DNA of 10,461 bases from Actinomycetota bacterium (GTDB lineage: Bacteria; Actinomycetota; Humimicrobiia; Humimicrobiales; Humimicrobiaceae), in the NCBI GenBank assembly GCA_003563375.1, contig PWSB01000111.1, positions 1 through 10,461 on the forward strand, read 5' to 3'. The translations under genes and the position numbers were made by a program. Each line of letters opens with the position of its first letter. The stretch's first letter is position 1. The notes beneath the pieces are model-generated. The model had not been told where the DNA came from. It saw only the letters and a program-made list of their open reading frames with translations, and ran no database searches. Below are positions 5,577-10,461 of the stretch, piece after piece.

Positions 5577-6782
5577 TTAATTTCCTGCTCCAGGTTTTCC
5601 AGGAAGAAAAACCTTGAATACCGTTTCAACATTGGGTTTGCTTATAACCTTTATGCGCCCATTATGGAGATCTACAATATGCTTTACAATGGAAAGCCCC
5701 AGCCCGGAACCTATACGTTTTGCTGAAAAAGGATTTGACCCCCTGTAAAACCTCTGAAAAATATAGGAAAGGTCTTGTTTTGAAATGCCTACCCCGTCAT
5801 CTTTAAAATAGATATATATACCTTCTTTCGTGCTCCCGAGGCTGATCGACAATCTGCACTGCCTGCCGCCATGAAAAATGGCATTCTCAGCCAGGTTTTT
5901 CACCAGCTGCCGGAACAAGTCGGGGTCAGTAACAAAATAAACAGACTCCTGGCTATAATTAAAATCAACTGCTACCCCGTTTTGTATGGCCAGGTATTTA
6001 AGTCCAGCCAAGACCTCTTTTATGGTCCCCACTATTTCTACTTCTTCTTTTAAGAGCACATTCCTTTTATATTCTATCTTAGATAAATTTAACACATCTT
6101 CGATCAGGTCATTTAACCGGATGGTCTCTTTTAAGCTTTTTAAGATATATTGCTTTGCATCCTTGTTTTCTTTCAGTTCATCTTCCAGAATCTCAAGATA
6201 TCCCCTTATGGAGGTAAGGGGCGTCCTCATTTCATGGGAGACATTGGCTACAAACTGGCTCCTTAACTTTGAGAATTCTACCTCCTGCGTATTGTTCTTG
6301 GCAAGTATTACCAACTTTATCCCTGGCCCAGCCTTTTTGTCCTTGCCTATTAAGTCACCACGGCTTGTCACAGGAAACACCTCCATGTCCATGTATAGCT
6401 CCTCATCCTCGTAGAAGATTAGGTTTTCTCTCTGAGGCTCTAAACTTTCTAAAGCCCGGCTGATAAATTCTTCGAACCGGTTATTATTAAAAATATTGAT
6501 GGTTTTTCTGCCTACCGCATCCTCCTTGCTGAGATAGAAAAGGCTGGAAAGGCTTTCATTTATACTTACAATTTCCCTATTTTGATCTATGACCATAACT
6601 CCATGCCAGATATTATCCACAATATGTTCCATAAGTTTCAGGTTCTGTCTTGCTCCCATTGCAGGAACCCTTTCATTTTTTTTATGGCCGGCTTTAAATC
6701 TATGCTGGTATAGGAAAAATATTCCAGACACCACAATGCCTGCAGTAGAATAACTTAATATAATCAACTGATATAAATCCAA
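5577..6782 (-). CDS. phoR: PhoR-type sensor histidine kinase
   Basis: Membrane sensor kinase, probably the phosphorylation partner of the adjoining regulator. The 401 residues comprise one N-terminal membrane segment (about 5-25), a basic stretch, a PAS domain (about 47-165), a HisKA domain with H-box FVANVSHEMRTPLTSI (His183), and an ATPase domain with N-box (NLAENAIFHG, N300), G1 DDGVGI (328-333), F-box FQRFYRG and G2 GSGLGL (358-363). All catalytic motifs are intact. There is no sizeable extracytoplasmic domain, so it probably does not sense phosphate directly but takes input through PstSCAB/PhoU, as proposed for PhoR of E. coli. The only reasonable start is a TTG; no in-frame ATG lies between it and the upstream stop. 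The SD is either AGGGGG at long spacing or a closer AGG. Confidence 0.93.
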   Translation of the reverse strand: MDLYQLIILSYSTAGIVVSGIFFLYQHRFKAGHKKNERVPAMGARQNLKLMEHIVDNIWHGVMVIDQNREIVSINESLSSLFYLSKEDAVGRKTINIFNNNRFEEFISRALESLEPQRENLIFYEDEELYMDMEVFPVTSRGDLIGKDKKAGPGIKLVILAKNNTQEVEFSKLRSQFVANVSHEMRTPLTSIRGYLEILEDELKENKDAKQYILKSLKETIRLNDLIEDVLNLSKIEYKRNVLLKEEVEIVGTIKEVLAGLKYLAIQNGVAVDFNYSQESVYFVTDPDLFRQLVKNLAENAIFHGGRQCRLSISLGSTKEGIYIYFKDDGVGISKQDLSYIFQRFYRGSNPFSAKRIGSGLGLSIVKHIVDLHNGRIKVISKPNVETVFKVFLPGKPGAGN

Positions 6783-6811
6783 AACCTGGGCATTCCCCCT
6801 TTTTTGACTAG

Positions 6812-6820
6812 ATTATAACA
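6812..6820 (-). promoter_or_regulatory. Extended -10 promoter of the kinase/regulator operon
   Basis: On the minus strand TGTTATAAT (6820-6812) is a perfect TATAAT with the extended TGn. The -35 position 17 bp upstream reads ATATCA (6840-6835), three of six matches, acceptable with an extended -10. The leader would be about 25 bases. No TTAAxx series is visible, so a constitutive basal promoter is a reasonable reading. The rest of the 209-bp divergent gap shows only AT-rich sequence and the reductase promoter. Confidence 0.6.
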
Positions 6821-6963
6821 TAACCATATAATCCTGATATAGGGTCCATGGAACAAGTACTTTAGGATAAACAAAGAGCCTCCCTCATCAATAATGGCTG
6901 CAGCAAAGAAAGGTTTGTTTGCGCTAGCTTTTATTTCATCTTTTTAAAACAAAACAAAGAGGA

Positions 6964-6972
6964 TGGTATAAT
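6964..6972 (+). promoter_or_regulatory. Extended -10 promoter of the aldo/keto reductase gene
   Basis: TGGTATAAT (6964-6972, TATAAT at 6967-6972) is a perfect extended -10. The -35 region 17 bp upstream (TTAAAA, 6944-6949) is poor. Transcription would start near 6979, just ahead of the ribosome binding site AAAAAAGGAG, so the leader is very short. Confidence 0.6.
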
Positions 6973-6991
6973 AAATGAAAAAAGGAGTTTT

Positions 6992-7822
6992 ATGATACCA
7001 TCATTTATTTTAAAAAATGGCGTAGAGGTGCCAGCTGTAGGTTTTGGAACTTATTTGATAAAAGACATTGAAGAAATAGACAGATGTATTTGCCAGGCAG
7101 CAGATGTTGGATATCGAAGCTTTGATACCGCGATGATCTATTTAAATGAAGAAGGATTAGGTAAGGCGATCAAAAAATGCGGGATACCAAGAGATGAATT
7201 ATATATCACAACCAAGTTATGGAATGATAGCCATGGATATGATAAAACCCTAAAGTCATTTTATGCTTCATTAAAAAGGCTTGGCTTAGATTATATCGAC
7301 GAATACCTGATCCATTGGCCAGGCTTAAACGACAGTTTTATTCCAACTTGGAAGGCAATGGAAAAGCTATATATGGAAGGTTTGATAAAGGTTATAGGTG
7401 TCAGCAATTTTATAAAACCGGTTTTGATAAAGCTTTTAGACAATTGCGAAATAAAGCCCCTTGTAAACCAGGTAGAGATGCATCCGATCTTTCAGCCTGA
7501 TGACCTTGTGGCATATTGCCAGAAAAACAATATATTGGTTGAAGCATGGAGGCCGATTGCAAGAGGCAAGCTTAGAAAAGAGCCTCTATTGACAATTGCC
7601 AGAAAATATAACAAGACCCCTGCACAAATAAGCCTACGATGGCTTTATGAAAAAAAAGCTAGGTCCCTTCCCAAAACTATACACAGGGAACGCATGATCG
7701 AGAACATAAATATTTTCGATTTTGAACTTGAAAAAATTGATATTGAAGCAATAAACGGTATGAATACTTTTATCCGTACAGGTGAATCTCCAGATGAATT
7801 TTTCAGTTCTGAAATAGTTTAA
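6992..7822 (+). CDS. Aldo/keto reductase (AKR5-like)
   Basis: Cytoplasmic NAD(P)H-dependent reductase of carbonyl compounds, of the type that includes 2,5-diketo-D-gluconate reductases. The 276 residues form a typical TIM-barrel enzyme. The catalytic tetrad is complete: D45 and Y50 (SFDTAMIYLNE), K75 (TTKLW) and H108 (LIHWPG). The family motifs GVSNF (136-140) and NQVEMHP (159-165) are present, and LPKTIHRERMIEN matches the cofactor-phosphate region usually written IPKS..PER..EN. The ATG has AAGGAG four bases upstream. The gene diverges from the kinase operon and its stop overlaps that of the next gene on the other strand by four bases. Substrate cannot be read; a sugar acid, keto acid or methylglyoxal are all possible. 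Confidence 0.93.
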   Translation: MIPSFILKNGVEVPAVGFGTYLIKDIEEIDRCICQAADVGYRSFDTAMIYLNEEGLGKAIKKCGIPRDELYITTKLWNDSHGYDKTLKSFYASLKRLGLDYIDEYLIHWPGLNDSFIPTWKAMEKLYMEGLIKVIGVSNFIKPVLIKLLDNCEIKPLVNQVEMHPIFQPDDLVAYCQKNNILVEAWRPIARGKLRKEPLLTIARKYNKTPAQISLRWLYEKKARSLPKTIHRERMIENINIFDFELEKIDIEAINGMNTFIRTGESPDEFFSSEIV

Positions 7823-8925
7823 CCAAAAACCGGAATATATATCCTCTCACCATCTCTTAGGGCAGACTCATGGGCACATACGCCTGATCCCGTCCAATTA
7901 GCAGCTATTTCAGCATCAACCTCAGAGTCCCTTCCTTCTATAATTGCACTCAAAAATTCATTGACCATATGGGGATGGGAGCCTCCATGCCCTGCACCTT
8001 GAACAAAAGATACATGTCTATCATCCTGGACCTGTTCCCTTAAGGTATATTTTTTTATTTCTTTGGGAAGCAATTCGTCAGTATCAGGAACCTCTAATCT
8101 TGTTGCTTTCTCTCCGCCCTCAAAAAGTAGAGGGGATCCATCTTGTACCTGCTCCCACTCAAATGAAAGCCTGTCTCCGTATATATCAAAACTTTCCCTG
8201 TACTGTCTAACGGTTTCATATAATGACCGTGTTGCTTCTGCAACAACATCGGAATCTTTTAACTTGAAGGTTGCAGTCTCTACAGCAAAAGGAGACCCGT
8301 ACTTTTTTGAAAGGTTTTTGCTTATTGAGCCAGAACCATGGCAGACCACTGATTCTGCAGGTTTGCCTGCTAGTGAAAGCAGAGGGGATATAGCATGGGT
8401 GCCATACCACATAGGCGGAAAGCCCAGCCAGTAAGCAGGCCAGCCTTCAAGGCCCATGTCCTGCATATGGGAGCCTCTTAGAAATTGTATCTTTCCTAAT
8501 CTCCCATTTTCAACCAGCTTTTTAACGTATAAAAATTCCCTGGTATAGACTGCTGTCTCCATCATCATATAGACCTTCCCGGTTTTCCTTCTGGCGCTTA
8601 CTATTGCTTTAAGGTCCTCGATAGTGGTGGCCATAGGTACTGTGCAGGCACAATGTTTGCCAGACTCCAATACCTTTAAAGTCATGTCCGAATGCTCAAG
8701 TATCGGAGTTACTATGTGAACAGCATCTATCTCATCTATTTTGAGTATGTCTTCCCATCTGGTATATCTATTTTCTACACCAAATTCTTGTCCAATCGAA
8801 TCAAGTTTACCTTTATTTCTCTGGCAGATTGCAAATACCTCGGAATCAGGATGAGCCTGATAAATGGGTATGAATTCCTTCCCAAAGCCTAAACCAATAA
8901 TAGCCACCTTTATTTTTGGTCCCAT
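7819..8925 (-). CDS. Gfo/Idh/MocA-family oxidoreductase
   Basis: Probably an NAD(P)-dependent sugar or inositol-type dehydrogenase. The 368 residues begin with a Rossmann fold (KVAIIGLGFGKEFIPIY, glycines at 11, 13 and 15), then IDAVHIVTPILEH and a long C-terminal alpha/beta domain with H177 in YGTHAISPLL. The usual EKP motif, whose Lys is catalytic in characterised members, here reads CTVPMATT (about 94-101), so the lysine is missing; the reaction may differ or the protein may be non-classical. The frame runs back to a TTG at 8940, but AAAGGA sits between that codon and the ATG at 8925 at proper six-base spacing, so the ATG is the start. A palindrome and a TATAAT lie just upstream. It converges with the aldo/keto reductase, sharing TTAA as overlapping stop codons. 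Confidence 0.88.
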   Translation of the reverse strand: MGPKIKVAIIGLGFGKEFIPIYQAHPDSEVFAICQRNKGKLDSIGQEFGVENRYTRWEDILKIDEIDAVHIVTPILEHSDMTLKVLESGKHCACTVPMATTIEDLKAIVSARRKTGKVYMMMETAVYTREFLYVKKLVENGRLGKIQFLRGSHMQDMGLEGWPAYWLGFPPMWYGTHAISPLLSLAGKPAESVVCHGSGSISKNLSKKYGSPFAVETATFKLKDSDVVAEATRSLYETVRQYRESFDIYGDRLSFEWEQVQDGSPLLFEGGEKATRLEVPDTDELLPKEIKKYTLREQVQDDRHVSFVQGAGHGGSHPHMVNEFLSAIIEGRDSEVDAEIAANWTGSGVCAHESALRDGERIYIPVFG

Positions 8926-8945
8926 AATACATCCTTTCAAAATAT

Positions 8946-8951
8946 ATTATA
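8946..8951 (-). promoter_or_regulatory. -10 element before the Gfo/Idh/MocA gene
   Basis: On the minus strand TATAAT (8951-8946) lies just upstream of the ribosome binding site AAAGGA and the ATG at 8925. The -35 position has no match to consensus, and a palindrome occupies the spacer region. The sequence is AT-rich, so chance is possible. Confidence 0.4.
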
Positions 8952-8954
8952 AAT

Positions 8955-8971
8955 AACCTATTACATAGGTT
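8955..8971. promoter_or_regulatory. Perfect palindrome, candidate operator
   Basis: AACCTA (8955-8960), five bases TTACA, TAGGTT (8966-8971). This perfect 6-bp inverted repeat lies in the -10/-35 spacer of the proposed oxidoreductase promoter, where a repressor or activator dimer could bind. No regulator gene is present in the window to pair it with. Confidence 0.45.
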
Positions 8972-9027
8972 GCGGCATAAGTTCCAGTTTAAAGCCCCGG
9001 GATGGTTAAACTTCAAGAAATACAAGG

Positions 9028-9261
9028 TTATTCTTTTGGACCATAACCTGGTTTTTTATATATGGTATCTTCCTTATTTTCAATATCCGGGTAATAAACC
9101 TCTTTGAACCAATTTTCCCTTGAAATTTCCTCTATAGCAATAGATACTGCGTCAGCAGAACAGCCGGTGGCTTCCATCATGTCATTTAATATTATATTTG
9201 CCAGCCTGTTTTTTTGCTGCTCTGTTTTGCCTGGCCATAGCTTAATAATCACATGAGGCAT
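9028..9261 (-). CDS. 4-oxalocrotonate tautomerase family protein, PptA-like
   Basis: Small tautomerase of 77 residues. After removal of Met, Pro1 is the catalytic base of this superfamily (MPHVIIKLWPGKTEQQK). The pattern through VSIAIEEISRENW to the C-terminal YKKPGYGP resembles E. coli PptA (YdcE), so it is nearer PptA than classical 4-oxalocrotonate tautomerase. Such enzymes convert enol and keto forms (e.g. phenylenolpyruvate); the natural substrate is usually unknown. An excellent ribosome binding site, AAGGAGG, lies five bases before the ATG. It lies between HU and the oxidoreductase on the same strand. The gap to the oxidoreductase is 102 bp with its own candidate promoter, so co-transcription is only possible, not certain. 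Confidence 0.88.
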   Translation of the reverse strand: MPHVIIKLWPGKTEQQKNRLANIILNDMMEATGCSADAVSIAIEEISRENWFKEVYYPDIENKEDTIYKKPGYGPKE

Positions 9262-9370
9262 ATACTCCTCCTTAAATTGGAATCGTAATTTTAATATTCT
9301 TTGAATCCTAGAACATCTAACTAAGGAATACCTTTAAGATATAAAACCCATAAATCCGTCACAGCATGCA

Positions 9371-9399
9371 ATAAAGGCACCCTTTTTAGATGCCTTTAT
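9371..9399 (-). terminator. Terminator-like hairpin after HU
   Basis: ATAAAGGCA (9371-9379) pairs with TGCCTTTAT (9391-9399). On the minus strand the stem extends by T-G and C-G pairs to 11 bp around a 7-base loop. The U-tail on the minus strand is short (TTTATT, largely inside the stem), so efficiency is uncertain. It lies 26 bases after the HU stop. The rest of the 163-bp gap to the tautomerase shows no clear promoter. Confidence 0.55.
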
Positions 9400-9424
9400 G
9401 ACAAGATTATCTCTTAATATATTA

Positions 9425-9697
9425 TTATCCGACCTTTTCTTTAAGGCTCTTACCGGGAGTGAACTTGGGGACTTTCCTGGCAGGGATTTCAATTTTTTCG
9501 CCTGTTTGGGGGTTTTGTCCGGTCCTTGCTTTTCTGTGAGAAACCTGGAATGTGCCAAACCCTACCAATGATACCTTTTCCTCTTGAACCAGGGCCTGGG
9601 TTATAGCCTCTAAGGTTGCATCCAGTACTGAGCTGGCATCTTTTTTGGACAGGCTGGTCTTCTCCTGTATAGCTTCCACTAGGTCTGTCTTAGTCAT
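9425..9697 (-). CDS. hup: DNA-binding protein HU
   Basis: Histone-like nucleoid protein that binds and bends DNA as a dimer. The 90-residue protein has the normal HU length: two N-terminal helices (MTKTDLVEAIQEKTSLSKKDA...), the signature GFGTFQVSHRKARTGQNP, the DNA-intercalating proline P63 at the tip of the beta-arm, and the conserved end VPKFTPGKSLKEKV. The frame extends 15 residues further to a TTG at 9742, but GGGAGG six bases before the ATG at 9697, plus the family N-terminus, settle the start. It is transcribed from its own promoter about 95 bases upstream and divergent from the dehydrogenase gene. HU rather than IHF is favoured by sequence; the paralogue cannot be named. Confidence 0.96.
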   Translation of the reverse strand: MTKTDLVEAIQEKTSLSKKDASSVLDATLEAITQALVQEEKVSLVGFGTFQVSHRKARTGQNPQTGEKIEIPARKVPKFTPGKSLKEKVG

Positions 9698-9754
9698 CTG
9701 TATCCTCCCTTTCTCCTTGGATTTTGAGATATTCTTGAACAAATTTTTATATGC

Positions 9755-9771
9755 CTGTATCCTCTAGGATA
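9755..9771 (-). repeat. Palindrome and repeated RBS-like decamer in the HU leader
   Basis: TATCCT (9758-9763), CT, AGGATA (9766-9771) is a perfect inverted repeat just downstream of the predicted HU transcription start. The overlapping decamer CTGTATCCTC (9755-9764) is repeated exactly at 9698-9707. There, read as GAGGATACAG on the minus strand, it is the HU ribosome binding site. The upstream copy is not followed by a start codon. Confidence 0.4.
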
Positions 9772-9792
9772 TTGACATGCTTGACTAGTAAT

Positions 9793-9821
9793 ATTATACA
9801 TATTTAAATTTACTTTGTAAT
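9793..9821 (-). promoter_or_regulatory. Promoter of the HU gene
   Basis: On the minus strand ATTACA (9821-9816, four of six -35 matches) is followed after 17 bp by a perfect TATAAT (9798-9793). The leader would be about 90 bases, long for so small a gene, and contains the palindrome and decamer repeat noted separately. Confidence 0.55.
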
Positions 9822-9896
9822 TAAATTTTTAATAAAATAAAGAAGTATTCGATATAAAAGTTTTTTTGAAAATATAAATAGACCGAAAGGATCGAT

Positions 9897-10461
9897 ATGC
9901 AAGACGTTTTAAGATATAGAAAAGAAGATCTTGTAAAATATACTATCCGATTTATGGATAAATTAGGAGTACCTGAACAGGACGCCAGGATATTGGCAGA
10001 TGTTTTAATATCCGCGGATATTAGGGGGGTCAGCTCTCATGGCCTTATAAGGCTTAGCTCCTATTACGGTAACAGGCTGGAAAATAAATATATGGATCCC
10101 CGTACGCCCTGGAAAACAATAAAGGAAACCGAAACCACAGAATTAATAGATGGTGGAAATGGGATCGGACAGGTTGTTTCATACCATGCTATGCGAAAAT
10201 GTATCTCCAAGGCTAAAAAATCCCATGTATCCGTGGTTACTGTAAACCATAGCAACCATTACGGCATAGCAGGCTATTATGCGATGATGGCCCTGGATCA
10301 TGGAATGGTGGGTATAAGCCTCACAAATTCGCAGCCATTGGTTTCCCCTACCTATGGAAGTTCAGCAGTTTTTGGCACCAATCCAATCTCAGTAGCTGTA
10401 CCCTCAGAGAGCCAATATCCTTTTGTCCTGGATATGGCAACCAGCACAGTGCCAATCGGCA
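9897..10461 (+). CDS. Malate/L-lactate dehydrogenase family (LDH2) protein, partial at right edge
   Basis: NAD(P)-dependent 2-hydroxyacid dehydrogenase of the type 2 malate/L-lactate family (also including ureidoglycolate and sulfolactate dehydrogenases), unrelated to classical Rossmann LDH. The first 188 residues are present of roughly 330-360 expected; the frame is open to the window edge. Motifs visible: RGVSSHGLIRL (H48; many members have D where S46 stands), NHYGIAGYYAMMAL (about 120-133, including H121), FGTNPIS (159-165) and VLDMATST (177-184), which together form the cofactor and active site in the family. The ATG at 9897 has AAAGGA five bases upstream. No convincing promoter was seen, although TATAAA occurs at 9873-9878. 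It diverges from HU. The substrate cannot be decided without the C-terminal part and neighbours. Confidence 0.92.
   Translation, partial: MQDVLRYRKEDLVKYTIRFMDKLGVPEQDARILADVLISADIRGVSSHGLIRLSSYYGNRLENKYMDPRTPWKTIKETETTELIDGGNGIGQVVSYHAMRKCISKAKKSHVSVVTVNHSNHYGIAGYYAMMALDHGMVGISLTNSQPLVSPTYGSSAVFGTNPISVAVPSESQYPFVLDMATSTVPIG

Noticed and set aside
5986..6414. Plus-strand open frame (142 codons) opposite the histidine kinase gene
   Set aside because: Antisense to a kinase with all motifs intact; low-complexity serine/phenylalanine-rich translation typical of a shadow frame.
6783..6807. Short ATG ORF (MPRFWIYIS) overlapping the kinase start
   Set aside because: The GGGGGA sequence is only about one base from its ATG, too close to act as its ribosome binding site; unlikely to be translated.
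6870..6921. Imperfect inverted repeat (AAACAAA ... TTTGTTT) in the divergent gap
   Set aside because: Long loop, bulged stem, AT-rich; no T-run and not positioned at a promoter element.
8063..8434. Plus-strand open frame opposite the Gfo/Idh/MocA gene
   Set aside because: Antisense shadow; no recognisable protein features.
8987..9011. GTTTAA ... TTAAAC inverted repeat around a CCCGGG core after the tautomerase
   Set aside because: Six AT-rich base pairs with a 13-base loop and no U-tail; too weak to call a terminator.
9334..9558. Minus-strand frame overlapping the HU 3' end and terminator
   Set aside because: Out of frame with HU, runs through the terminator hairpin, and its lysine/serine-rich sequence mirrors the HU codons.
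10064..10255. Minus-strand frame opposite the dehydrogenase gene
   Set aside because: Antisense to a coding region with clear LDH2 family motifs.

Overview
The window is an ordinary-looking piece of an AT-rich bacterial chromosome dominated by a phosphate-starvation (Pho) locus. Good Shine-Dalgarno sites, TATAAT-type promoters (several with an extended -10 TGn), a tRNA gene with encoded CCA, a lipoprotein PstS, and a Pho box made of TTAAxx hexamers at 11-bp spacing all fit a low-GC, Bacillota-like (Gram-positive-type) anaerobe. The sequence alone does not fix the phylum. I see no mobile element, CRISPR array, phage gene or recognisable defence system.

Layout. 1-125: tRNA-Arg(CCT) with its own promoter, then a weak terminator. 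359-1138 (+): pstB, the phosphate-transporter ATPase. 1150-6782 (-): a Pho block that reads, in transcription order, phoR-type histidine kinase, phoP-type response regulator, pstS, pstC, pstA, phoU. pstB is missing from its usual place between pstA and phoU; it lies at the far end, convergent with phoU and only 11 bp from it. 6992-7822 (+): an aldo/keto reductase divergent from the kinase gene. 7819-8925 (-): a Gfo/Idh/MocA-type oxidoreductase whose stop codon overlaps that of the reductase. 9028-9261 (-): a PptA-like tautomerase. 9425-9697 (-): the nucleoid protein HU. 9897 to the right edge (+): an incomplete malate/L-lactate dehydrogenase-family (LDH2) gene.

How it works together. The kinase and regulator would sense phosphate limitation and switch on the Pst ABC transporter: PstS binding protein, PstC/PstA channel and PstB ATPase. 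PhoU links transporter state to the kinase. A four-hexamer Pho box sits between the regulator and pstS, in front of a promoter for pstS. A shorter version with an identical 16-bp core precedes pstB, so the displaced pstB probably stays in the same regulon. A strong hairpin between pstS and pstC probably lets the binding protein be made in excess over the channel. The right third holds small-molecule oxidoreductases and a tautomerase whose substrates cannot be read from the sequence.

I did not find a convincing undescribed system. The points most worth a second look are the rearranged pst locus, the Pho-box architecture, a four-codon leader ORF with a perfect ribosome binding site before pstS, a perfect palindrome at the oxidoreductase promoter, and the missing EKP lysine in that oxidoreductase. 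Many longest-ORF starts here are TTG codons; for most genes an internal ATG with a better ribosome binding site or better family fit is preferred below.
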